Assembly: GCA_003250275.1 (NCBI GenBank)
Contig: QKGW01000462.1
Coordinates: 1 to 6,469 of the forward strand
Source of the DNA: Alphaproteobacteria bacterium
GTDB taxonomy: Bacteria; Pseudomonadota; Alphaproteobacteria; Rhodospirillales; Rhodospirillaceae
Length of the DNA stretch: 6,469 bases
Direction of reading: 5' to 3'
The translations under genes were made by a program, and so were the position numbers. The stretch's first letter is position 1. Each line of letters begins with the position of its first letter. Shown here piece by piece: positions 1 to 5,350 of the stretch. The notes beneath the pieces were generated by a model, which was given only the letters and a program-made list of their open reading frames with translations, was not told where the DNA came from and did not search any database.

Positions 1-1271
1 TCCGCCTCGGCGCGGGTGGCGATCGGCCCGGCATACAGCCGATAGAGATCGCCCTTCCCCGCAACCGCGGCCTTGCGCACGTCGGGCGCAAGCGTCGAGA
101 GCTGCGCCGGGAAGCGCTTGAGCAGATCCTCCCACCGTGCCTGAGCCTTTGCCGCCTCGCGATAGGTGGCGAGGTGCACGGTGGTCTGCCCCGGCAGTGG
201 CGGCGCGGCCGCGCGCGGCGCGGCGCCGGAGGGGATCAGCATCTGCGGTCCGTTCGAGACCGGCGCGGGCGCCGCGGCCTTCGGCGCCGCGGCAGGCGCC
301 GGGCCGCGCAGCGCCGCCTCGAGCGCCTGCTGTTCGGCCTTCATCTCGCCTTCGGTAATCAGGTTCATCGTACGCAGGCGTTCGAGCTGACGCACCCGCT
401 CGGCCGAGGCGACGAGGTCCTTCGGCGCGGGTTCGGGCGACGCGAGCTGCGCCGGCTTCGACGGCAGCAGCGCATCGAGGATCGTCTCGCGTTCGAGTTC
501 GTATTCGCGCGGCGTGATCGCGCGGCTCTGCAACCCGCGCTGCAACGCCTTCAGGCGTTCGACGACCTGGTCGATGCCCGGTACCGGCCGGTCGAGCCCC
601 GCAGCGGGCGACGGCTTGGTGAGCGGCAACAGCGCGCCGATGTTCGGCGCGCGCCGTGCGGCGTATTCCTCGGGGGTGATGAGCTGGGCGTCTCGCAGCT
701 TCTGCAAGGTTTCGAAACGCTCCGCCGCCGCGCGCGTGCTCGGCGACAGCGCCGCGACCGCTGGGCCGCTCGGCTTGGGCGCGATCGCGGGCGCGGTCAG
801 GCCGGGCGTCGAGGGCTGCGGACCGACCCAGCCCGCGCCGCCGCGCTGGAGCGCCGCGTCCACCTGCCGCATGTTGGCGGCGGCGATGTCCGCCAGCGGC
901 GCGACGCGCGAAGGGTCCCACCCCTGCACCGTCGCCGCCCCGTTGGGGCGCAGCGCGAGCAGGTCCTCATAGGCCTGGCGCGCCTTGAGCGGGCGATTGG
1001 TGCTTTGGTAGAGCATCCCGCCCGCGAGCAGGGCGTATTGATTGTGCGGATCGCGCTTCAGCGCCGCGTCGACGTTGGTCTCGGCGGCGGCGTAATCGCC
1101 GCGCGCGAGAGCGGCGAGCGCGAGATCGGCGGAAGCGTTGGCATCCGGCCCCATCGCATCGAGAAAGGTCTGGGGATTGCTTTGCGGCCCGCATCCGGCC
1201 AACGCCGCGAGCAGACCGATCGCCATGCCGGCGCGCCCGATACGCGCGCGCCCCGAACCCTGAATCACCAT
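1..1271 (-). CDS. TPR / SHOCT-like repeat / SPOR-domain lipoprotein (partial, C-terminus off the left edge)
   Basis: An uninterrupted frame of 423 codons begins at ATG 1271-1269 and leaves the window without a stop. A GGAG Shine-Dalgarno (1282-1279) sits 7 nt before the ATG, which supports this start; the next in-frame ATG (residue 16) would remove the basic n-region. Residues 8-27 are a lipoprotein signal: arginines, a hydrophobic stretch, then lipobox LAGC with Cys27. The protein should therefore be exported and lipid-anchored. Residues about 46-113 look like two TPR helical pairs (ARGDYAAAE, LKRDP, ALRPN). A Pro/Ala-rich linker leads to three SHOCT-like hairpins at residues about 186-216, 240-270 and 293-321. 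A second low-complexity Ala/Pro linker follows at 322-362. From residue 364 the sequence (VHLATY, then YRLYAGPIAT) matches a SPOR domain, a peptidoglycan-binding fold that recognises denuded glycan. A role in envelope or septum maintenance is inference. It is divergent from the CYTH-CHAD gene. Confidence 0.8.
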   Translation of the reverse strand, partial: MVIQGSGRARIGRAGMAIGLLAALAGCGPQSNPQTFLDAMGPDANASADLALAALARGDYAAAETNVDAALKRDPHNQYALLAGGMLYQSTNRPLKARQAYEDLLALRPNGAATVQGWDPSRVAPLADIAAANMRQVDAALQRGGAGWVGPQPSTPGLTAPAIAPKPSGPAVAALSPSTRAAAERFETLQKLRDAQLITPEEYAARRAPNIGALLPLTKPSPAAGLDRPVPGIDQVVERLKALQRGLQSRAITPREYELERETILDALLPSKPAQLASPEPAPKDLVASAERVRQLERLRTMNLITEGEMKAEQQALEAALRGPAPAAAPKAAAPAPVSNGPQMLIPSGAAPRAAAPPLPGQTTVHLATYREAAKAQARWEDLLKRFPAQLSTLAPDVRKAAVAGKGDLYRLYAGPIATRAEA

Positions 1272-1317
1272 GCCGAAACTCCAGATCACGCTTGGCCCCG
1301 CCGCAAGTTTGACCTTT

Positions 1318-1337
1318 CGGCACCCAAGGTGCAACCG
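1318..1337. repeat. Imperfect palindrome in the divergent intergenic region
   Basis: GCACC (1320-1324) and GGTGC (1328-1332) are inverted around a 3-nt centre, with a further CGG/CCG pair at 1318-1320 and 1335-1337. It lies about 50 bp upstream of the lipoprotein start codon, where an operator could sit. No known regulator motif was recognised, and a short palindrome in GC-rich DNA can arise by chance. Confidence 0.25.
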
Positions 1338-1398
1338 TCTCTGCTTACAATCATCTGAAGTTGAAAGAAAAATGCAACATTTCCGGCGCCTGCGATGG

Positions 1399-1428
1399 TG
1401 GACGCTGGAGGAACGTCTCATATATACT
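1399..1428 (+). promoter_or_regulatory. Candidate sigma-70 promoter for the CYTH-CHAD gene
   Basis: TGGACG (1399-1404, four of six matches to TTGACA) is followed after 18 bp by TATACT (1423-1428, five of six matches to TATAAT). Transcription would start near 1435, giving a leader of about 60 nt before the ATG at 1497. The site is the best plus-strand match in the gap, read by eye only. Confidence 0.4.
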
Positions 1429-1455
1429 GCGGCCGCCGAGACACTGCGGCCGCCG
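1426..1455 (+). repeat. 13-bp direct repeat, 17-bp period, over the -10/+1 region
   Basis: ACTGCGGCCGCCG occurs at 1426-1438 and again, identically, at 1443-1455. Each copy contains the palindrome GCGGCCGC. The first copy overlaps the last bases of the putative -10 box and the second lies just past the predicted transcription start. Two identical copies spaced 17 bp apart would fit a tandem repressor site, but a local duplication in GC-rich DNA is also possible. Confidence 0.55.
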
Positions 1456-1496
1456 CCGTGATCGGCGATCCGGGGACTCCTGCACGAGAGGCTGCC

Positions 1497-3065
1497 ATGA
1501 CCGAAGCCGAAGGCGGTGTGGCGTCGGAAAGCGAGATCGAACTCAAGCTGCTGACCGCCGCGACCGACGCCAAGAGCGTGTGGTCTCTGCCCGAGGTGAA
1601 GGCGCTGCTCAAGCAGAAGCCGCGCGTCCGCCGCGTCCGCACCGTCTACCACGACACCGCCGAAGCCGACCTGATGAACTCGGGCTGCGCGCTGCGCGTG
1701 CGCGAGGCGGGCGGCAAGTTCGAGCAACACCTCAAGACTTCGGGCAGCGTCGAGGGCGGCCTGTTCAAGCGCCACGAATGGCGCAGCCCCCTGCCCGACG
1801 ACACCCCGAAACCCGCGGGCCTTTCGCCCGAGGCGGAAGCCCTGCTCGCCCCCTTCGCCGACGCGCTGCATCCGGTGTTCGAAACCGACGTCGAGCGCGG
1901 CGACGCGATCCTCAGCAACGGCATCTTCGAAGTCGAGATCGCGGTCGACCTCGGCGCGGTGCGCGCCTTCGACGACTCCGGGCACCCGGCCCGCGAAACC
2001 CCGCTCGCGGAAATCGAACTCGAATGGAAGGCGGGCCCGGCGGTGCACGTCTTCGACCTCGCGCTCGACATTGCCAAGCGCATCCCGCTCGTGGTCGGCT
2101 GGCAGAGCAAGGCCGAGCGCGGCTACACCCTCGCCCTCGCCCTCGCGCCCGAGGCGCGCCGGGCCGCCAACCTCAGCCTCGCCCCCGAAACCACGGTGCA
2201 GCACGCGATCGCGGCGATCCTCGGCGAAGGCATGAGCCATTTCCTCGCCAACCAGGCCTATCTCGAATCCCAGGGCGCGGTCGAAGCGGTGCACCAGATG
2301 CGCGTCGCCTGCCGCCGCCTGCGCGCCGCGTTCTCGCTGTTCCGCCGCTTCCTCCCCGACGACGAGACCGAGGCGTTCCGCGCCGGGTTCCGCGAGATCG
2401 GCCGCGCCCTCGGCGCGGTGCGCGACATCGACGTGCTCGAAGCCAACGTGCTCGAACCGCTGATCGACGAGCCGCTCACCCCCGACGACGTGCGCGAACG
2501 CCTCGGCGCCCTGCGGCCCAAGCTCGCGCAGCGCCGCACCGCGAACCTCGCGCGCGCGGTCGCGCTGGTGCGCGCGCCGGAAACCGCGCGCCTGCTCCTC
2601 GGGCTCGGGCGGCGCATCGCTCTGCTCGCGGCCGATACCGCGGCCGACGCGATGCCGTTCGGCGAATTCGCCGACGGGGTCCTGAAGAAACGCCACCGCA
2701 AGCTCACCCGGCGCGGACGCAAAATCAAGCAGCAGGCGGCGGGCGACCGCCACCGCGTGCGCATCGCTGCAAAGAAGGTGCGCTACGCCGCCGAGTTCTT
2801 CCGCTGCCGCTACGGCGAGAAAGCGATGAACCGCTACCTCGACAACCTCGGCGACCTGCAGGACGTGCTCGGCGACCTCAACGACATCGCCGGGATCGCC
2901 GACGTGCTCGAACGCACCATCGAGGACGAGCGCAGCGTGCGCCTCGTCGCCGGGTATGCGATGGGCTGGCACACCCACAGACTGCGCACCTGCCTCGATG
3001 AAGCGGAAGATCTGCTGCACGGGATCGGCAAGGCGAGCCCGTTCGAACCGCGCACGAAGCGATAG
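1497..3065 (+). CDS. CYTH-CHAD domain protein (inorganic triphosphatase / polyphosphate-binding family)
   Basis: A protein of 522 residues. ATG 1497 was chosen because GAGAGG (1486-1491) lies 5 nt upstream and the CYTH motif follows at the usual distance. An in-frame ATG at 1395 precedes the likely promoter. The N-terminal CYTH domain (about 12-215) carries the signature E13-x-E15-x-K17, LRVRE at 66-70, the acidic/basic strands EVEIAVD (145-151) and EIELEWK (172-178), and K205 in SKAERGY. CYTH enzymes use Glu pairs for divalent metal and Lys/Arg for the triphosphate. The C-terminal CHAD domain (about 225-510) has both conserved basic helices: H266 in VHQMRVACRRLR and H419 in RHRVRIAAKKVR. CHAD helices bind polyphosphate. 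E. coli YgiF, a tripolyphosphatase, has the same order but is shorter (about 430 residues). Cytoplasmic; no signal peptide. Hydrolysis of inorganic tripolyphosphate is the best guess; the real substrate cannot be read from sequence. It appears monocistronic. Confidence 0.88.
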   Translation: MTEAEGGVASESEIELKLLTAATDAKSVWSLPEVKALLKQKPRVRRVRTVYHDTAEADLMNSGCALRVREAGGKFEQHLKTSGSVEGGLFKRHEWRSPLPDDTPKPAGLSPEAEALLAPFADALHPVFETDVERGDAILSNGIFEVEIAVDLGAVRAFDDSGHPARETPLAEIELEWKAGPAVHVFDLALDIAKRIPLVVGWQSKAERGYTLALALAPEARRAANLSLAPETTVQHAIAAILGEGMSHFLANQAYLESQGAVEAVHQMRVACRRLRAAFSLFRRFLPDDETEAFRAGFREIGRALGAVRDIDVLEANVLEPLIDEPLTPDDVRERLGALRPKLAQRRTANLARAVALVRAPETARLLLGLGRRIALLAADTAADAMPFGEFADGVLKKRHRKLTRRGRKIKQQAAGDRHRVRIAAKKVRYAAEFFRCRYGEKAMNRYLDNLGDLQDVLGDLNDIAGIADVLERTIEDERSVRLVAGYAMGWHTHRLRTCLDEAEDLLHGIGKASPFEPRTKR

Positions 3066-3094
3066 ATTTTCCTTATCGCAAACACTGTCTTTTT
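3059..3094 (+). terminator. Weak hairpin overlapping the CYTH-CHAD stop codon
   Basis: GCGATA (3059-3064) pairs perfectly with TATCGC (3074-3079) around a 9-nt loop and overlaps the TAG stop. A T5 run (3090-3094) follows only after 10 more bases, so this is at best a poor intrinsic terminator. Confidence 0.25.
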
Positions 3095-3359
3095 CTCACA
3101 CCTTCGATAATTCGCGGGCGCTGCGACAAAAATGTCAGAGAAATTGCGGAAAAATCATCTTATCCACCAAAATTTCTTTCTTGCTGCAATGCGTTGAAGG
3201 CATACTTGCGCCTCGGGGAGACCGTCTGGCGAATAAAAACAAAACCGCCTGGAACGCGACCTCGGCATGAGTGTGATGCCTTTGGGGGACCCGCAGGCGA
3301 ATTTTGCCCCTGCGGATGGTCGAAGGCAGCGCAGCGAATTAGGCAGTGGGGCAGAAGGT
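3066..3359 (+). promoter_or_regulatory. AT-rich spacer: probable promoter and long 5' leader of the cold-shock gene
   Basis: This 294-nt gap is clearly richer in A/T than the genes on either side, up to about 3180. No gene is supported here. A GATAAT (3106-3111) resembles a -10 box but lacks a good -35 partner, and CATACT (3201-3206) is a second weak candidate. Small inverted repeats are visible: GACA/TGTC at 3125-3136 and GAAATT/AATTTC at 3140-3145 and 3171-3176. Long leaders are usual for cold-shock mRNAs, so a leader of 150-250 nt would fit. The transcription start cannot be fixed by eye. Confidence 0.4.
3291..3315 (+). promoter_or_regulatory. Hairpin in the cold-shock gene leader
   Basis: CCGCAGG (3291-3297) is perfectly complementary to CCTGCGG (3309-3315) with an 11-nt A/T-containing loop. 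GAC (3288-3290) and GTC (3319-3321) can extend it past a 3-nt bulge. It ends 44 nt before ATG 3360. It could be a temperature-sensitive leader element or a ribonuclease barrier; no known family was recognised. Confidence 0.4.
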
Positions 3360-3794
3360 ATGGTTACCGCAACGGTGAAGTGGTTCAACCCGACCAAGGG
3401 ATTCGGGTTCGTGACGATGAGCGACGGAACGCCGGATGCGTTCCTCCACATTTCTACTATCGAACCCCTCGGGTTCCGCAACCTCCCTCAGGGTGCCGTC
3501 GTCGAGTGCGAGATCGGTGACGGACCGCGCGGCCTGCAGGTCAAGACCGTGCTCGCCGTACGCAACGCCGAGGCCGACGCCGCCGGCAGCGAGGCCGAAG
3601 GAACGGTCAAGTTCTTCAACACCGCGAAGGGGTTCGGGTTCGTCGTTCCCGATACCGGCGGTCCGGACGTGTTCGTCCACGCACGCACGTTGCAGCAGCA
3701 CGGCGTTGCCGAGTTGCAGCAGGGGCAGCGCGTGCGCCTGGTGATGGCGAACGGTCCCAAGGGTTTGCAGGCGGTCGACGTCATCCCGCTTTGA
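3360..3794 (+). CDS. Double cold-shock-domain protein (CspA family)
   Basis: A protein of 144 residues made almost entirely of two cold-shock domains, the duplicated form common in Alphaproteobacteria. Domain 1 spans about 1-68 with RNP1 KGFGFV (13-18) and RNP2-like AFLHIS (27-32). Domain 2 spans about 79-144 with RNP1 KGFGFV (90-95) and RNP2 VFVHAR (104-109). A short Ala/Glu linker (69-80) joins them. These OB folds bind single-stranded RNA and DNA and melt mRNA structure in the cytoplasm. RNP2 of both copies departs from the classic VFVHFS, losing one aromatic in each. The start is uncertain. ATG 3360 puts the CSD at the N-terminus as in most family members, but AGAAGG lies only 1 nt upstream, leaving GTGGGG (3346-3351, 8 nt away) as a possible ribosome site. 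An in-frame ATG at 3267 would add 31 residues of unremarkable sequence and has no ribosome site. Cold induction is inferred from the family. Confidence 0.85.
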   Translation: MVTATVKWFNPTKGFGFVTMSDGTPDAFLHISTIEPLGFRNLPQGAVVECEIGDGPRGLQVKTVLAVRNAEADAAGSEAEGTVKFFNTAKGFGFVVPDTGGPDVFVHARTLQQHGVAELQQGQRVRLVMANGPKGLQAVDVIPL

Positions 3795-3807
3795 GCGGTC
3801 AAAGGCT

Positions 3808-3837
3808 TTGCCCTGATCGCCGCAATCCCTGTATAAC
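3808..3837 (+). promoter_or_regulatory. Candidate sigma-70 promoter downstream of the cold-shock gene
   Basis: TTGCCC (3808-3813) and TATAAC (3832-3837, five of six matches) are separated by 18 bp. Transcription would begin near 3844, about 260 nt before the hemA ATG and exactly at the start of a block of inverted repeats. It could drive hemA with a long leader, or a separate small RNA. Confidence 0.45.
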
Positions 3838-3840
3838 GAA

Positions 3841-3968
3841 GACGTGCCCCACCCGGACCGGCCGCGACGGCCGCACGGCACGTCCAATCGACCGGGTGGA
3901 ACGAAACGCCGGTGGCGGCGCTTTGTCCTGCGAGGCAGCCGCCATTCGACGCCCTAACCGCGATTTTT
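3841..3968 (+). ncRNA. Candidate structured leader or small RNA upstream of hemA
   Basis: No protein-coding frame with a ribosome site or family match is present, yet inverted repeats are dense. GACGTGCC (3841-3848) pairs with GGCACGTC (3877-3884). CCACCCGG (3849-3856) pairs with CCGGGTGG (3892-3899). CGGCCG (3859-3864) pairs with its copy at 3868-3873 around a 3-nt loop, and TGGCGGC (3913-3919) pairs with GCCGCCA (3938-3944). The first two stems cross each other, so they form either a pseudoknot or two exclusive states. A T5 run at 3964-3968 could mark an end but is about 20 nt from the last hairpin. I could not match it to a known riboswitch or sRNA class. GC-rich DNA makes some pairing by chance likely, though two perfect abutting 8-bp pairs are notable. 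Confidence 0.35.
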
Positions 3969-3978
3969 GCTGGCTCAT

Positions 3979-4000
3979 GCCCGGGAAGCCGGGCTATACC
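3979..4000 (+). promoter_or_regulatory. GC hairpin next to a second TATA-like box before hemA
   Basis: GCCCGG (3979-3984) and CCGGGC (3989-3994) form a 6-bp stem with loop GAAG, directly followed by TATACC (3995-4000). TATACC could be a hemA -10 element, but the nearest -35-like TTGCTG (3967-3972) is 22 bp away, too far. The hairpin may instead be part of the transcribed leader. A further hairpin, GTCC/GGAC with flanking CCC/GGG, lies at 3999-4016. Confidence 0.3.
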
Positions 4001-4034
4001 CTGTCCGCCGGACGGGGATGGGCCGTTCGGGACC

Positions 4035-4087
4035 GCCACCGACGCGACAAGGTGGCATTGGCCGGGGCCGACACGTCGTCGGCCACC
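4035..4087 (+). promoter_or_regulatory. Competing hairpins just upstream of the hemA ribosome site
   Basis: GGTGGC (4051-4056) can pair with GCCACC on its left (4035-4040) or with GCCACC on its right (4082-4087). The right-hand copy overlaps GTCGGCC (4078-4084), which pairs perfectly with GGCCGAC (4066-4072) over a 5-nt loop. The three pairings are partly exclusive and end 2 nt before the hemA Shine-Dalgarno (GGGAAAG, 4090-4096). This is the layout of a translational switch, but function is inference. Confidence 0.35.
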
Positions 4088-4104
4088 GTGGGAAAGCGCG
4101 AAAA

Positions 4105-5316
4105 ATGAATTACGAACGGTTCTTCGAAGAGCGGATTTCGAGCCTCAAGGCCGAGGGCCGATACCGAGTGTTCACCGAGATCATGCGCCGCGTCTCGCAC
4201 TTCCCGGAAGCCGATCAGTACACCCCGCAGGGCAAGCGCGACATCGTCGTGTGGTGCTCCAACGACTACCTCTGCATGGGCCAGCACCCGACCGTCCTCG
4301 CGGCGATGCACGAGGCGATCGACCTCTGCGGCGCCGGCGCCGGCGGCACCCGCAACATCTCCGGCAACAACCGCTTCCACGTTCTGCTCGAGCAGGAGCT
4401 CGCCGGGCTCCACGGCACCGAGGCCGCGCTGCTGTTCACCAGCGGCTACACCGCCAACATGACCACGCTGATGACCCTCGGCGCGGTGATCCCCGGCTGC
4501 ATCATCTTCTCCGACTCGCAGAACCACAACTCGATGATCGAGGGCATCCGCCACTCGCGCGCGCCGCGTCAGGTGTTCCGCCACAACGACCTCGCCCACC
4601 TCGAAGAGCTGCTCGCCGCCGCGCCCGCCAACGCGCCGAAGCTGATCGCCTTCGAGTCCGTCTATTCGATGGACGGCGACATCGCCCCGATCGAGAAGAT
4701 CTGCGACCTCGCCGAGAAGTACGGCGCGATGACCTTCCTCGACGAGGTGCACGCGGTCGGCATGTACGGCGCGCACGGCGGCGGCGTCTCCGAGCGCGAC
4801 GGCCAGTCCTCCCGCCTCACCTTCATCCAGGGCACCCTCGCCAAGGCGATCGGCGTGCACGGCGGCTACGTCGCCGGCTCCCGCGCCGCGGTCGACTTCC
4901 TGCGTTCGTTCGGTCAGGGCTTCATCTTCTCGTCGGCGATGCCCCCGGCGGTCGCCGCGGGCGCGCGCGCCAGCATCCAGTGGCTCAAGCAGCACCCGGA
5001 AATCCGCGAACGCCATCAGGAGCGCGCCGAGACCCTGCGCCAGAAGCTCAAGGCCGCGGACCTGCCGGCGATCGTCACCAACAGCCACATCGTGCCGGTC
5101 CTGGTCGGCGACGCCACCCGCTGCAAGAAGGCTTCCGACCTTCTGCTCGAGGAGCACGGCATCTACATCCAGCCGATCAACTACCCGACCGTGCCGCGCG
5201 GCTCCGAGCGCCTGCGCATCACCCCGACGCCGCTCCACACCGACGCGCAGATGGACGCGCTGGTGGAAGCGTTGCAGGCGGTGTGGGCAAAGCTCGACCT
5301 CAAGATGTCGGCGTAA
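4105..5316 (+). CDS. hemA: 5-aminolevulinate synthase
   Basis: Complete at 403 residues, against about 407 for Rhodobacter enzymes. This is the PLP enzyme that condenses glycine with succinyl-CoA to 5-aminolevulinate, CO2 and CoA, the first and rate-setting step of C4-pathway tetrapyrrole synthesis in the cytoplasm. Known active-site residues of the Rhodobacter enzyme can be placed: R21 near the succinyl-CoA site, T82 and N84 in GGTRN, S136, H141 stacking on PLP, S188, D213 and H216 in DEVHAVG, the Schiff-base lysine K247 in GTLAKA, and R371 in RLRITP for the substrate carboxylate. The GGTRN threonine is a known acyl-CoA specificity position and favours ALAS over AONS or KBL. Following it, SGNNRFH differs from the SGT-x-x-YH that I recall from Rhodobacter. 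ATG 4105 is supported by GGGAAAG 8 nt upstream and by alignment of the N-terminus with the family; the frame stays open upstream to 3967 without family resemblance. It stands alone, with a long structured upstream region and a converging neighbour. Confidence 0.95.
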   Translation: MNYERFFEERISSLKAEGRYRVFTEIMRRVSHFPEADQYTPQGKRDIVVWCSNDYLCMGQHPTVLAAMHEAIDLCGAGAGGTRNISGNNRFHVLLEQELAGLHGTEAALLFTSGYTANMTTLMTLGAVIPGCIIFSDSQNHNSMIEGIRHSRAPRQVFRHNDLAHLEELLAAAPANAPKLIAFESVYSMDGDIAPIEKICDLAEKYGAMTFLDEVHAVGMYGAHGGGVSERDGQSSRLTFIQGTLAKAIGVHGGYVAGSRAAVDFLRSFGQGFIFSSAMPPAVAAGARASIQWLKQHPEIRERHQERAETLRQKLKAADLPAIVTNSHIVPVLVGDATRCKKASDLLLEEHGIYIQPINYPTVPRGSERLRITPTPLHTDAQMDALVEALQAVWAKLDLKMSA

Positions 5317-5325
5317 GATCCCGGA

Positions 5326-5344
5326 GGGGCGCCAACGGCGCCCC
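5326..5344. terminator. Hairpin between converging hemA and the aldolase gene
   Basis: GGGGCGCC (5326-5333) and GGCGCCCC (5337-5344) form a perfect 8-bp GC stem with a 3-nt loop. It lies 9 nt after the hemA stop and 6 nt after the aldolase stop on the other strand, so it can serve both. Neither side has a proper T tract (only TTT at 5349-5351 on the plus side), so termination may be imperfect or need Rho. Confidence 0.55.
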
Positions 5345-5350
5345 GCCGTT

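Noticed and set aside
174..1358. 394-codon open frame on the plus strand
   Set aside because: It is antisense to the lipoprotein, Arg-rich and of low complexity as expected for a GC-rich shadow, and has no family motif. The minus-strand frame has a lipobox, ribosome site, TPR-like and SPOR segments.
1395..1496. Upstream in-frame start for the CYTH-CHAD gene
   Set aside because: It lies upstream of the candidate -10 box, so would not be in the mRNA; ATG 1497 has GAGAGG at 5 nt.
1361..3001. 546-codon Arg/Pro-rich frame overlapping the CYTH-CHAD gene
   Set aside because: Same strand, other frame; its composition is that of a shifted GC-rich reading frame, while the 1497 frame carries both domain signatures.
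3814..3827. FNR/FnrL-like half-site upstream of hemA (TGAT, then GCAAT)
   Set aside because: Only one half matches TTGAT-N4-ATCAA, and it sits in the spacer of the candidate promoter. FnrL control of hemA is known in Rhodobacter, but this match is too poor to call.
3967..4104. Upstream in-frame start for hemA adding 46 residues
   Set aside because: The extension has no ALAS similarity, would translate through the hairpins, and ATG 4105 has a proper ribosome site and the family N-terminus.
3791..4108. Possible 105-residue protein between csp and hemA
   Set aside because: It starts inside the csp stop region without a ribosome site and has no recognisable motif; the stretch is better described as non-coding and structured.
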